A DNA stretch of 64,000 bases from Pseudomonas gingeri. GTDB lineage: Bacteria; Pseudomonadota; Gammaproteobacteria; Pseudomonadales; Pseudomonadaceae. The notes below the pieces were generated by a model. It saw nothing but the letters and a program-made list of their open reading frames with translations. It was not told where the DNA came from and searched no databases. A program made the translations under genes and the position numbers. The DNA lies in NCBI RefSeq assembly GCF_013386165.1, contig NZ_JACAOS010000022.1, positions 103,369 through 167,368 of the forward strand. Direction: 5' to 3'. Numbering within the stretch: the stretch's first letter is position 1; every line of letters begins with the position of its first letter. This document shows positions 43,889 through 53,554 of the stretch, piece after piece.

Positions 43889-43905
43889 CCTAACGGAGGC
43901 CCCGG

Positions 43906-45111
43906 ATGAAAACGCTTTGGCAGAACTGTCACGTTGCAAGCATGGCGCAAGGCAGCTACTCGATCATCGAGGATGCCGCCATCGTGACCGTGGCCTCGAA
44001 GATCGAGTGGATCGGCCCGCGCGCCGAGCTGCCGGTTGCGGATTATCCACAGGTCGAGGACCTGGAAGGGGCCTGGGTGACGCCGGGGTTGATCGATTGC
44101 CACACCCACACGGTGTTCGGCGGCAACCGCAGCGGTGAATTCGAACAGCGCCTGCAAGGCGTGAGTTACGCCGAGATCGCCGCCGCCGGTGGCGGGATTG
44201 CCAGCACCGTGCGGGCGACCCGCGCCGCGAGCGAGGACGAGCTGTTCGCCAGTGCCCGGCAACGCCTGACCTGCCTGTTGCGCGACGGCGTGACCAGCGT
44301 CGAGATCAAGTCCGGCTACGGCCTGGACCTGGACAGCGAGCGCAAGATCCTCAAGGTGATTCGCCGTCTCGGCGCCGAACTGCCGGTCAGCGTGCGCAGC
44401 ACCTGCCTGGCGGCCCATGCCTTGCCGCCGGAATATGTCGGGCGGGCCGACGACTATATCGAGCATATCTGCAGCGAGATGCTCCCGGCCCTGGCCGCCG
44501 AAGGCCTGGTGGACGCGGTGGACGCCTTTTGCGAATACCTGGCGTTTTCCCCGGCTCAGGTCGAGCGGGTTTTCAAGGTCGCGCAGCAACTGGGCCTGCC
44601 GGTGAAACTGCATGCCGAGCAGTTGTCGTCATTGCACGGCTCGAGCCTGGCGGCGCGTTACCAGGCGCTGTCGGCGGACCACCTGGAATTCATGACCGAA
44701 GAGGACGCCATCGCCATGGCCGCCTCCGGTACCGTCGCGGTGCTGCTGCCCGGGGCGTTCTACTTTTTGCGCGAAACCCAGTTGCCGCCGATGGACGCCT
44801 TGCGCAAGCACGGCGTGAAGATGGCCATTGCCAGCGACCTCAACCCCGGCACCTCACCGGCGCTGTCCTTGCGGCTGATGCTGAACATGGCCTGCACCCT
44901 GTTCCGCATGACCCCGGAAGAAGCCCTGGCCGGTGTCACCCAGCATGCCGCCACGGCGTTGGGCATGGGCGCTACCCACGGTTCGCTGGAAATCGGCAAG
45001 GTGGCGGATTTCGTCGCCTGGCAGATCGAGCGGCCGGCGGACCTGGCCTACTGGCTGGGCGGTGATCTGGGCAAGCGCGTTGTGCGCCATGGTGTCGAAG
45101 TACTGATCTAG
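43906..45111 (+). CDS. hutI: Imidazolonepropionase
   Basis: Opens the ring of 4-imidazolone-5-propionate to give N-formimino-L-glutamate. The 401-residue amidohydrolase has the metal-binding IDCHTHTVFGGNR (His66, His68), the substrate segment EIKSGYGLD, KLHAEQ and the C-terminal ASDLNPGTSP motif. It lies 17 nt behind hutT and 11 nt before hutG. Confidence 0.97.
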   Translation: MKTLWQNCHVASMAQGSYSIIEDAAIVTVASKIEWIGPRAELPVADYPQVEDLEGAWVTPGLIDCHTHTVFGGNRSGEFEQRLQGVSYAEIAAAGGGIASTVRATRAASEDELFASARQRLTCLLRDGVTSVEIKSGYGLDLDSERKILKVIRRLGAELPVSVRSTCLAAHALPPEYVGRADDYIEHICSEMLPALAAEGLVDAVDAFCEYLAFSPAQVERVFKVAQQLGLPVKLHAEQLSSLHGSSLAARYQALSADHLEFMTEEDAIAMAASGTVAVLLPGAFYFLRETQLPPMDALRKHGVKMAIASDLNPGTSPALSLRLMLNMACTLFRMTPEEALAGVTQHAATALGMGATHGSLEIGKVADFVAWQIERPADLAYWLGGDLGKRVVRHGVEVLI

Positions 45112-45122
45112 GAGACTGTCCT

Positions 45123-45926
45123 GTGGATAACGTTCTGAGTTTCAAACAAGGTCGCGTGCCGCTGTTGATCAGCATGCCCCATGCCGGTGTGCAACTGACC
45201 CCGGCGGTCAAGGCCGGGTTGATCCCCGAGGCACAAAGCCTGCCGGACACCGACTGGCACATCCCGCGGCTCTATGATTTCGCCGCCGAACTGGGCGCCA
45301 GCACCCTGGCGGCCGGTTACTCGCGATTTGTCATCGACCTGAACCGGCCGTCCGACGACAAGCCGCTGTATGTCGGGGCCACCACCGGCCTGTACCCGGC
45401 GACCCTGTTCGACGGCGTGCCGTTGTTCGTCGAGGGCAAGGTGCCGTCGGCCGAAGAACGGGCGAGCTACCTGGAGCAGGTCTGGACGCCGTATCACCAG
45501 ACCCTGCAACAGGAACTGGCGCGGCTCAAGGCCGAGTTCGGTTATGCCTTGCTGTTCGACGCCCACTCGATTCGTTCGGTGATCCCGCACCTGTTCGACG
45601 GCAAGCTGCCGGACTTCAACCTGGGCACCTTCAACGGCGCGGCCTGCGATCCGCAACTGGCGGCGCGACTGGAAGGCATCTGTGCCGCACATCCGGCCTA
45701 CAGCCATGTGCTGAACGGGCGCTTCAAGGGCGGGCATATCACCCGCCACTATGGCGACCCGGCACAGAACATCCACGCGGTGCAACTCGAACTGGGGCAG
45801 TGCACCTACATGGAAGAGTTCGAACCGTTCAACTACCGCAGCGACCTGGCCGAGCCGACCCGGGTGGTGCTCAAGGAACTGCTGCAGGGCCTGTTGACCT
45901 GGGGGCGCGAGCACTACGGGCGCTGA
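45123..45926 (+). CDS. hutG: N-formylglutamate deformylase
   Basis: Hydrolyses N-formyl-L-glutamate to glutamate and formate, the last step of the hutF-dependent route. The 267-residue protein shows SMPHAGVQLTP, FVIDLNRPSDD, DAHSIRS and GRFKGGHITRHYG, typical of the HutG/N-formylglutamate amidohydrolase family. It starts at GTG with AGGAG 8 nt upstream. It is the last hut gene on the plus strand and is followed by a REPIN-like element. Confidence 0.96.
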   Translation: MDNVLSFKQGRVPLLISMPHAGVQLTPAVKAGLIPEAQSLPDTDWHIPRLYDFAAELGASTLAAGYSRFVIDLNRPSDDKPLYVGATTGLYPATLFDGVPLFVEGKVPSAEERASYLEQVWTPYHQTLQQELARLKAEFGYALLFDAHSIRSVIPHLFDGKLPDFNLGTFNGAACDPQLAARLEGICAAHPAYSHVLNGRFKGGHITRHYGDPAQNIHAVQLELGQCTYMEEFEPFNYRSDLAEPTRVVLKELLQGLLTWGREHYGR

Positions 45927-45954
45927 GGCGGTCCTTGGTTGAATACGGTCTTGA

Positions 45955-46038
45955 TGTGGGAGCCGGCTTGCCGGCGATGGCGTCCGAACAAGCGCCGCAA
46001 GGCTCAAGGGCCCCATCGCCGGCAAGCCGGCTCCTACA
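45955..46038. repeat. REPIN-like inverted repeat after hutG
   Basis: TGTGGGAGCCGGCTTGCCGG faces CCGGCAAGCCGGCTCCTACA, a 20-bp arm pair with one mismatch around a 44-nt centre. It sits between two convergent genes. Confidence 0.83.
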
Positions 46039-46089
46039 GGGACCGAGTCGAAGGTTGGTGCGCGTTAGCGCGCAAGACGGTATCTGCAA

Positions 46090-47010
46090 TTATCCTGGGA
46101 GCACTTCGACCCCCGGGCTCAGGAAGTCGATGTGATAACCGCTGGCGCCATCCCCCAGGCCCACATGCACGCCGCTGACGCCTTCGTTCATCGGCGAGTT
46201 GTGGCTGTAGTTGATGTTCGGCCCGATGCTGTCGTTGACGCCGATGGCGAATTCGCTCAGGTACAGGCCCCGGTCGCCTGCCGCGCGGCTCAGCAGGCCG
46301 GCGTATTCCTGCCCGGCGACCTTGAGCGAGCGCACCTGATTATGTTCGATGTGCAGCCAGGCCTGGTGCCTGGCGATACGTTGCATCAGCTCCTGCAACT
46401 GTTCGTCGATGCCGCTGGCCAGCGGCGTCCTGCGCCGGCCTTGGGACGTCAGCAGGCCGCTGATGCGCAGGATGCCGTTCAATTGAAAGAGGTCGGGGCT
46501 GTCCGGACGCATGTGGGCGTAGTGCACTTCGAACAACTCCGAAACGGACAGCACGAACCGGTCGCCGATTTCGTCGCGGGTGGTGACGTAGGGCGCCGAG
46601 CGGCTTTTCAACCAGACGTCGGCCCGTGACCCTTCGCCGGCCAGGTGCAGGCGCTGGTGCCGGCTCAAGAGCTTGAGGTGCTCGCGCTGGCGCCTCAGGC
46701 AGTCGGCGAAATCGCTGCGCAGCAACAGCATCAGGCTGTACAGCGCGTTCTCCAGACCCGGGTCGAAGGCGTGCAGCGGGCAGAGGATGCTTTGTTTGTC
46801 CCGGGTCCTGGCCGCGCGTTCATAGAAGTGCCGGGCGCCCTGGTTGGTAAAGCAAAACACCAGGCTTTGCGCCGGCAGCGGTTCTGTCGAGTCGATGGCG
46901 GCGGCGTCCAGCCCCAGTTCGGAGAGAGCGCGGATAAACATTTCGTTGTCAGCGAGGATGATGGCCTTCTCCGGGTAGGAAAGCAGGCCCGGCAAACAGT
47001 CTTGTTGCAT
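46090..47010 (-). CDS. Unrecognised protein with an M29-aminopeptidase-like C-terminus
   Basis: A 306-residue soluble protein. I do not recognise a characterised orthologue. The N-terminal third looks like an alpha/beta (Rossmann-like) domain. The C-terminal end, LSEFAIGVNDS..GVHVGLGDG..YHIDFLSPG, resembles the metal-site region of family M29 aminopeptidases and the related NicX dioxygenase (H-x-x-L-G then H-x-D). It is about 100 residues shorter than those enzymes, and the upstream metal ligands are not obvious. It is convergent with hutG and divergent from pip, without an operon partner. Confidence 0.55.
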   Translation of the reverse strand: MQQDCLPGLLSYPEKAIILADNEMFIRALSELGLDAAAIDSTEPLPAQSLVFCFTNQGARHFYERAARTRDKQSILCPLHAFDPGLENALYSLMLLLRSDFADCLRRQREHLKLLSRHQRLHLAGEGSRADVWLKSRSAPYVTTRDEIGDRFVLSVSELFEVHYAHMRPDSPDLFQLNGILRISGLLTSQGRRRTPLASGIDEQLQELMQRIARHQAWLHIEHNQVRSLKVAGQEYAGLLSRAAGDRGLYLSEFAIGVNDSIGPNINYSHNSPMNEGVSGVHVGLGDGASGYHIDFLSPGVEVLPG

Positions 47011-47282
47011 TGGAAACTCCCTTTCACTTTTTCACGGATACCCCGGCTTAACGGCTCCTGCCGTTCTACATGACCTGACTATTGAAGCGTTTATCGGACC
47101 GACTTGAACACTGACCGAACGGCTAGGCGGCGTCCGACGGGAGGGGAACCGCGATAAATACGCCTGCACACCCGCACTTTTGACAAGGGCATGCCGATTC
47201 CGCGTTTCGGGTTTATGATGCCGAACGGCAGAATAATATGAAGTCCCCATCAGGGATGACCTCGACCCCTACGGAGCGCGTG

Positions 47283-48254
47283 ATGCAGACTTTGTACCCG
47301 CAGATCAAACCCTACGCCCGGCACGATCTGGCCGTGGATGAAACGCATGTACTGTATGTCGATGAGAGCGGCTCGCCGGAAGGCTTGCCGGTGGTGTTCA
47401 TTCACGGAGGACCGGGAGCGGGCTGTGACGCCCAGAGCCGGCGCTATTTCGATCCCAACCTGTTTCGCATCATCACCTTCGACCAGCGCGGTTGCGGCCG
47501 CTCGACTCCCCATGCGAGCCTGGAAAACAACACCACCTGGGACCTGGTGGCCGACCTCGAGCGGATTCGCCAGCACCTGGAAATCGACAAATGGGTGCTG
47601 TTCGGCGGCTCCTGGGGCTCGACGCTGTCCCTGGCCTACGCCCAGACCCACGCGGATCGGGTGCATGGCCTGATCCTGCGGGGGATCTTCCTCGCCCGCC
47701 AACAGGAAATCGAGTGGTTCTACCAGTCCGGCGCCAGCCGCCTGTTCCCGGACTACTGGCAGGACTACGTGGCGCCGATCCCGCTGGATGAGCGCGACGA
47801 CCTGCTCAATGCGTTCCACAAACGTCTGACCGGCAACGACCAGATCGCCCAGATGCACGCCGCCAAGGCCTGGTCCCTGTGGGAAGGCCGTACCGCGACC
47901 CTGCGCCCGAACCCGCTGGTGGTCGACCGCTTCGCCGAGCCGCAGCGCGCGCTGTCGATTGCCCGGATCGAATGCCACTACTTCACCAACGACGCCTTCC
48001 TCGAACCCAACCAGTTGATCCGCGACATGGGCAAGATCGCCCACCTGCCAGGGGTGATCGTGCACGGTCGCTACGATGTGATCTGCCCGCTGGACAACGC
48101 CTGGGAGTTGCACCAGGCCTGGCCCAACAGCGAATTGCAGGTGATTCGCGACGCCGGTCATGCGGCTTCCGAGCCGGGTATCACCGATGCCCTGGTGCGG
48201 GCGGCCGACCAGATGGCCCGACGCCTGCTTGACCTGCCTCTCGAAGAAGCATGA
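47283..48254 (+). CDS. pip: Proline iminopeptidase
   Basis: Removes N-terminal proline from peptides; alpha/beta-hydrolase fold, family S33. The 323-residue protein has the oxyanion motif HGGPG (41-45), the nucleophile elbow GGSWGS (Ser110), the acid in HGRYDVICP and the base in AGHAASE. The ATG at 47283 gives MQTLYPQIKPYARHDLAV; the 15 codons open upstream are not family-like. Its stop overlaps the dtd start by 4 nt. Confidence 0.95.
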   Translation: MQTLYPQIKPYARHDLAVDETHVLYVDESGSPEGLPVVFIHGGPGAGCDAQSRRYFDPNLFRIITFDQRGCGRSTPHASLENNTTWDLVADLERIRQHLEIDKWVLFGGSWGSTLSLAYAQTHADRVHGLILRGIFLARQQEIEWFYQSGASRLFPDYWQDYVAPIPLDERDDLLNAFHKRLTGNDQIAQMHAAKAWSLWEGRTATLRPNPLVVDRFAEPQRALSIARIECHYFTNDAFLEPNQLIRDMGKIAHLPGVIVHGRYDVICPLDNAWELHQAWPNSELQVIRDAGHAASEPGITDALVRAADQMARRLLDLPLEEA

Positions 48255-48688
48255 AGGGCTTGTTGCAACGGGTCACTGGCGCGCGAGTGGAGGTGGCCGG
48301 CGACGTGGTCGGGGCCATCGACCAGGGTTTGCTGGTGCTGCTGGCGGTGGAACCCGGTGATACCCAGGCGCACGCCGACAAACTGCTGAAGAAGCTGCTT
48401 AACTATCGGGTGTTCAGTGATCCGCAGGGCAAGATGAACTTGTCCCTGGCGGACGTCGGCGGCGGTTTGCTGCTGGTGTCGCAGTTCACCCTGGCGGCCG
48501 ATACCCAGAGTGGATTGCGTCCGAGCTTCTCCACGGCGGCGCCTCCGGCGCTGGCCGAGGCGCTGTTCGATTACGTAGTGGCACAGGCGCAACGCTTGCA
48601 TGGGCAAGTGGCGACCGGACGTTTCGGGGCGGACATGCAGGTGCACTTGGTCAATGATGGCCCTGTGACCTTCCTGTTACAGACTTGA
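48251..48688 (+). CDS. dtd: D-aminoacyl-tRNA deacylase
   Basis: Hydrolyses D-aminoacyl-tRNAs (and Gly-tRNA-Ala) to protect translation. The 145-residue protein has the two DTD fingerprints: SQFTLAADT..G..PSF in the middle and the C-terminal NDGPVTF, whose Gly-Pro motif is the cross-subunit cis-dipeptide that excludes L-amino acids. ATGA overlap with pip, an arrangement conserved in pseudomonads. Confidence 0.96.
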   Translation: MKGLLQRVTGARVEVAGDVVGAIDQGLLVLLAVEPGDTQAHADKLLKKLLNYRVFSDPQGKMNLSLADVGGGLLLVSQFTLAADTQSGLRPSFSTAAPPALAEALFDYVVAQAQRLHGQVATGRFGADMQVHLVNDGPVTFLLQT

Positions 48689-48953
48689 ATGCACCAAAAA
48701 CGACGTATTTGGCTGAAAACAGGAGGTTTTCGCGATAAATACTTTGTTTCACCTGATGCGTTGTAACGCGGCCTACTAGATAATCGCGCGCTACGGGGAT
48801 CGGCGTTCGTTGGTCCATTTTGACTTAGGTAGAGACTTGTCCGTGACCGTTTGGGGAATCATTTGCCCCCATGGGAGTCGGAACAATGCTCGCCAACCTG
48901 GCATATAGATAGCTGGCCGTTGGTTTTTGATCTGTTTTCGGCGAGGGTTGCTC

Positions 48954-50786
48954 GTGATTGTTAGTCCCTGTAATGCTCCAACACTGACTGCCAAAGGGTT
49001 ACGAAAAGCACTGGTAGCGGGCTCCGCACTGCTGTGCCTGCTCAGCGCTGGCCAACTCTTTGCGTTCAATCTGGATGATGTGTCGGCCAAGGCCAAGACG
49101 CTGGCTGGGCAGAAATACGAAGCTCCGCGCAGCAATCTGCCGAACGAGTTCCGTGACATGAAGTTCGCGGACTACCAGAAAATCCGTTTCCTGACCGACA
49201 AGGCCGAATGGGCGGGCGAGAAGACCCCGTTCAAGCTGTCGTTCTACCATCAGGGCATGCACTTCGATACGCCGGTGAAGATCAACGAAATCACCGCCGA
49301 TGATGTGAAAGAGATCAAGTACGACCCGACCCGTTTCGATTTCGGTGACGTCAAGTTCGATCCCAAAGCCACCGAACAGCTGGGTTATGCCGGCTTCCGC
49401 GTGCTTTACCCGATCAACAAGGCGGACAAGCAGGACGAGATCATGACCATGCTCGGCGCGAGTTATTTCCGCGTCGTCGGCAAGGGCCAGACCTATGGCC
49501 TGTCGGCCCGTGGCTTGGCCATCGACACCGCCTTGCCGTCCGGCGAAGAGTTCCCGCGTTTCACCGAGTTCTGGATCCAGCAGCCCAAGCCGACCGACAA
49601 GCACCTGGTGATTTTCGCCCTGTTGGACTCGCCACGGGCCACCGGCGCCTACCGCCTGATCCTGCGTCCTGGCACCGACACCATCGTCGATGTGAAGGCG
49701 CAGATGTACCTGCGCGACAAGGTCGGCAAGCTGGGCGTAGCCCCGTTGACCAGCATGTTCCTGTTCGGCGCCAACCAGCCGTCCAAGGTTCTCAACTACC
49801 GTCGCGAGCTGCATGACTCCAGCGGCCTGTCGATCCATGCCGGCAATGGCGAGTGGGTCTGGCGTCCATTGAACAACCCGAAACACCTGGCGGTGAGCAA
49901 TTTCTCCGTGGAAAACCCACGGGGCTTCGGCTTGCTGCAACGGGGTCGTGACTTCAGTCACTACGAAGACCTCGACGACCGCTATGACAAGCGTCCAAGC
50001 GCCTGGATCGAGCCGAAGGGCGATTGGGGCAAGGGCACCGTCGACCTGGTGGAGATTCCGACCGCTGACGAAACCAACGACAACATCGTGGCTTTCTGGA
50101 ACCCGGCCGAGCGCGCCGACGCTGGCCAGCCGATGAACTTCGCCTACCGCCTGCACTGGACCACCGACGAAGCGTCCCTGCATTCGCCGGACAGCGCCTG
50201 GGTCAAGCAGACCCTCAAGTCCACCGGCGACGTCAAGCAATCCAACCTGATCCGTCAACCGGACGGCAGCGTGGCCTACCTGATCGACTTCGAAGGCCCG
50301 TCCCTCAAGGCCTTGCCTGAAGACGCGCCGGTACGCAGCCAGGTCAGCGTCGGCGACAACGCCGAACTGGTGGAAAACAGCCTGCGCTACAACCCGGAAA
50401 CCCAGGGCTGGCGCCTGACCCTGCGTCTGAAGGTCAAGGATCCGGGCAAGGCTACCGAGCTGCGCGCGAACCTGGTCAAGGACATCGCCACGGCGGATCC
50501 GGCCAAGGTTGCGGTCTCCTCCCAGGTGGTCAAGGCCGACAAGGTCGCGGCCAAGCAGCAAGAGAAAGAGAAGGCCCTGGAGAAGAAAGAACAGGCTCAA
50601 GACAAGAAAGAGCCCGCTCAGGATAAAAAAGAGCCTGCTCAGGACAAGAAAGAGCCGGCCCAGGACAAGAAAGAGCATGACGCTGCGGCGCCAGCTCCCG
50701 AGGCTGCCCCAACCACCCCGGAACCGGTGCCGACTGAGCAAGTCCTGACCGAGACCTGGAGCTATCAGTTGCCTGCCGATGAGTAA
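48954..50786 (+). CDS. opgG: Glucans biosynthesis protein OpgG with repeat insertion
   Basis: A periplasmic protein needed to build osmoregulated periplasmic glucans. It starts at GTG (MIVSPCNAPTLTAKGLRKAL) with an export signal ending QLFAF. The canonical body (FNLDDVSAKAKTLAGQKYEAP..) runs to about residue 525. It is about 100 residues longer than the E. coli protein, because a charged insertion (about 530-595) with four 7-residue repeats of the type QDKKEPA is placed before the last canonical strand LTETWSYQLPADE. The insertion comes from 21-bp repeats at 50598-50681. The stop overlaps opgH by 8 nt. Confidence 0.93.
   Translation: MIVSPCNAPTLTAKGLRKALVAGSALLCLLSAGQLFAFNLDDVSAKAKTLAGQKYEAPRSNLPNEFRDMKFADYQKIRFLTDKAEWAGEKTPFKLSFYHQGMHFDTPVKINEITADDVKEIKYDPTRFDFGDVKFDPKATEQLGYAGFRVLYPINKADKQDEIMTMLGASYFRVVGKGQTYGLSARGLAIDTALPSGEEFPRFTEFWIQQPKPTDKHLVIFALLDSPRATGAYRLILRPGTDTIVDVKAQMYLRDKVGKLGVAPLTSMFLFGANQPSKVLNYRRELHDSSGLSIHAGNGEWVWRPLNNPKHLAVSNFSVENPRGFGLLQRGRDFSHYEDLDDRYDKRPSAWIEPKGDWGKGTVDLVEIPTADETNDNIVAFWNPAERADAGQPMNFAYRLHWTTDEASLHSPDSAWVKQTLKSTGDVKQSNLIRQPDGSVAYLIDFEGPSLKALPEDAPVRSQVSVGDNAELVENSLRYNPETQGWRLTLRLKVKDPGKATELRANLVKDIATADPAKVAVSSQVVKADKVAAKQQEKEKALEKKEQAQDKKEPAQDKKEPAQDKKEPAQDKKEHDAAAPAPEAAPTTPEPVPTEQVLTETWSYQLPADE
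50598..50681. repeat. Four tandem 21-bp repeats inside opgG
   Basis: Units start at 50598, 50619, 50640 and 50661, each CAGGACAAGAAAGAGCC plus 4 nt with a few synonymous changes. They encode QDKKEPA three times and a final QDKKEHD. The 21-bp period keeps the frame, so copy number can change without disrupting the gene. Confidence 0.92.
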
Positions 50787-53349
50787 CCCAAACGTCCAGC
50801 CAGAGGCTCTTTTCGAGTACCTGGCGCACTTGCCACTGAGCAACGAGCAGCGCGCGGAGCTGGCGAGCTGCACCTCGTTCGCTGAACTGCATGAGCGCCT
50901 GAGCGAGCAGCCGGCGGTTGACCCCTCGGAGGCCGCACAGGCTTCGGTGGGTCGGCGCCTGGTCCTCGATTCGGCGGCCGATCTGGAAGACGCCGAGATG
51001 CTCGCGGTGGATGCCGCCGGGCGCGTGCGCCTGAAGGCCACGCCGCCGATCCAGCGGACCAAGGTGGTACCGGAGCCGTGGCGCACCAATATCCTGGTGC
51101 GCGGCTGGCGGCGCATGACCGGACGGAGCAATCCGCCGGCGCCAAAGGACGACAAACGCGACCTGCCCCATGCGCGCTGGCGCACCGTGGGTTCGATTCG
51201 CCGCTATATCCTGCTGGTGTTGATGCTCGGCCAGACCATTGTTGCCGGTTGGTATATGAAAGGCATCATGCCTTACCAGGGCTGGGCGTTCGTCGACCTC
51301 AACGAAGTGGTGCATCAACCGCTGTTGCAGACCGCACAACAAGTGCTGCCGTATTTGCTGCAAACCAGCATCCTGGTGCTGTTCGGGATTCTGTTCTGCT
51401 GGGTTTCGGCAGGTTTCTGGACGGCCTTGATGGGCTTTCTCGAATTGCTCACCGGGCATGACAAGTACCGCATCTCCGGCGCCAGCGCCGGCAGCGAGCC
51501 GATCGCCAAGGATGCGCGTACCGCTATCGTCATGCCGATCTGCAACGAAGACGTGCCGCGAGTCTTTGCCGGCCTGCGGGCGACCTTCGAGTCGGTCGCG
51601 GCCACCGGTGACCTGGACCGCTTCGACTTCTTCGTCCTCAGCGACAGTAACGACACCGATATCTGCGTCGCCGAGCAACAGGCCTGGCTGGATGTCTGCA
51701 GCGAAGCCTCGGGCTTCGGCAAGATCTTCTACCGCCGCCGCCGCCGCCGCGTAAAGCGCAAGAGCGGCAACCTCGACGACTTCTGCCGTCGCTGGGGTGG
51801 TGAGTACAAGTACATGGTGGTGCTCGACGCCGACAGCGTCATGAGCGGCGAATGCCTGACCAGCCTGGTGCGCTTGATGGAAGCGACGCCGGATGCCGGG
51901 ATCATCCAGACCGCGCCACGGGCGTCGGGCATGGACACCCTCTATGCACGCATGCAGCAGTTCGCGACCCGCGTCTATGGTCCGCTGTTCACCGCCGGCC
52001 TGCACTTCTGGCAGTTGGGCGAATCCCATTACTGGGGCCATAACGCGATCATCCGCATGAAGCCGTTTATCGAGCACTGCGCCCTGGCGCCGTTGCCGGG
52101 TAAAGGGGCTTTCGCCGGTGCGATCCTCTCCCACGACTTCGTCGAAGCTGCGCTGATGCGCCGTGCCGGTTGGGGTGTATGGATTGCCTACGACCTGCCG
52201 GGCAGCTACGAAGAGCTGCCGCCGAACCTGCTCGACGAGCTCAAGCGCGACCGTCGCTGGTGCCACGGCAACCTGATGAACTTCCGGCTGTTCCTGGTCA
52301 AGGGCATGCACCCGGTGCACCGCGCGGTGTTCCTCACCGGCGTGATGTCCTACCTGTCGGCGCCGTTGTGGTTCTTCTTCCTGGTGCTGTCGACGGCCCT
52401 GCTGGCGGTCAATACGCTGATGGAACCGCAGTACTTCATGGAGCCACGCCAGCTCTATCCGCTGTGGCCGCAATGGCATCCGGACAAGGCGGTGGCGCTG
52501 TTCTCCACCACCATCGTGCTGCTGTTCCTGCCCAAGCTGCTGAGCATCATCCTGATCTGGGCCAAGGGTGCGAAAGAGTTTGGCGGCAAGTTCAAGGTGA
52601 CCCTGTCGATGCTGCTGGAGATGTTGTTCTCCATGCTGCTGGCGCCGGTACGGATGATTTTCCACACCCGTTTTGTCCTGGCCGCGTTCCTCGGCTGGGC
52701 AGCGACCTGGAACTCTCCGCAGCGTGACGACGACTCCACGCCCTGGAGCGAAGCGGTGCGCCGGCATGGCCCGCAAACGCTGCTGGGCGCGCTCTGGGCG
52801 CTGCTGGTGGTCTGGCTCAACCCGAGCTTCCTCTGGTGGTTGGTCCCGATTGTCGGTTCGCTGATGTTGTCGATCCCGGTTTCGGTGATCTCCAGCCGGG
52901 TCAAGCTGGGCTTGCGTTCCAGGGATGAGAGCCTGTTTCTGATTCCCGAGGAATACAGCCCGCCGCAAGCGCTGCTGGCGACGGATGAGTACACCCACGA
53001 AAACCGTTGGCATGCCCTGAATGACGGCTTTGTCCGGGCCGTGGTCGATCCGCGCCAGAATGCCTTGGCCTGTGCCTTGGCGACGGCTCGCCATGGTCAG
53101 TCCGAGCCAATCGAATGGCTGCGTGTCGAACGTGTGCGGCATGCCTTGAAAGTCGGGCCCTCGGGCCTGGACAATCAGTCACGCCTGCACCTGCTGAGCG
53201 ATCCGGTGGCCCTGACCCGCCTGCATGCGCAGGTCTGGGACGAAGGCCATGCCGAGTGGCTGGCGGCCTGGCGTGCTTCGATCAAGGCTGATCCCCATGC
53301 GCCGTTGCTGCCTCTGCAGCCGGCCACAGCGGCGGCCCAGCCCGCCTGA
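50779..53349 (+). CDS. opgH: Glucans biosynthesis glucosyltransferase OpgH
   Basis: An inner-membrane family 2 glycosyltransferase that polymerises the beta-1,2 glucan backbone from UDP-glucose. The 856 residues include a long cytoplasmic N-terminus, two helices before the GT domain (about 140-215), the catalytic motifs VMPICNEDV, VVLDADSVMSGE, SHDFVEAAL and RRWCHGN, and further helices from about 515 to 700. Overlap with opgG means coupled synthesis. A perfect GC stem terminates the operon. Confidence 0.96.
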   Translation: MSNPNVQPEALFEYLAHLPLSNEQRAELASCTSFAELHERLSEQPAVDPSEAAQASVGRRLVLDSAADLEDAEMLAVDAAGRVRLKATPPIQRTKVVPEPWRTNILVRGWRRMTGRSNPPAPKDDKRDLPHARWRTVGSIRRYILLVLMLGQTIVAGWYMKGIMPYQGWAFVDLNEVVHQPLLQTAQQVLPYLLQTSILVLFGILFCWVSAGFWTALMGFLELLTGHDKYRISGASAGSEPIAKDARTAIVMPICNEDVPRVFAGLRATFESVAATGDLDRFDFFVLSDSNDTDICVAEQQAWLDVCSEASGFGKIFYRRRRRRVKRKSGNLDDFCRRWGGEYKYMVVLDADSVMSGECLTSLVRLMEATPDAGIIQTAPRASGMDTLYARMQQFATRVYGPLFTAGLHFWQLGESHYWGHNAIIRMKPFIEHCALAPLPGKGAFAGAILSHDFVEAALMRRAGWGVWIAYDLPGSYEELPPNLLDELKRDRRWCHGNLMNFRLFLVKGMHPVHRAVFLTGVMSYLSAPLWFFFLVLSTALLAVNTLMEPQYFMEPRQLYPLWPQWHPDKAVALFSTTIVLLFLPKLLSIILIWAKGAKEFGGKFKVTLSMLLEMLFSMLLAPVRMIFHTRFVLAAFLGWAATWNSPQRDDDSTPWSEAVRRHGPQTLLGALWALLVVWLNPSFLWWLVPIVGSLMLSIPVSVISSRVKLGLRSRDESLFLIPEEYSPPQALLATDEYTHENRWHALNDGFVRAVVDPRQNALACALATARHGQSEPIEWLRVERVRHALKVGPSGLDNQSRLHLLSDPVALTRLHAQVWDEGHAEWLAAWRASIKADPHAPLLPLQPATAAAQPA

Positions 53350-53356
53350 CGCCCGA

Positions 53357-53390
53357 GGGGCCGCGGTGTGATAAACACCGCGGCCCCTTT
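53357..53390 (+). terminator. Terminator after opgH
   Basis: GGGGCCGCGGTGT, loop GATAA, ACACCGCGGCCCC then TTTGT. A 13-bp perfect stem with a short T-run. Confidence 0.85.
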
Positions 53391-53554
53391 GTCATTTGGT
53401 AACAAAAGACCCGCCTCCCCTCGGTGTTGCCCTGCCGCCGAGTACGTTAGGATCGCCCCCCAAAATTGTGCCCGTCCGATTACGGCGACGGTGTGTTCAC
53501 GCACCCGCCGCAGGGCTGGCAGGCACGATCGGAAAAGCGGCCCAGGGGAGTTTC

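Noticed and set aside
47179..47220. TTGACA plus TATGAT as a pip promoter
   Set aside because: The spacing is about 28 nt, too long for a functional sigma-70 pair.
50530..53142. 870-codon open frame antisense to opgH
   Set aside because: Its composition (His, Arg and Gln rich) is that of an antisense shadow in GC-rich DNA, and opgH is a fully conserved gene on the other strand.
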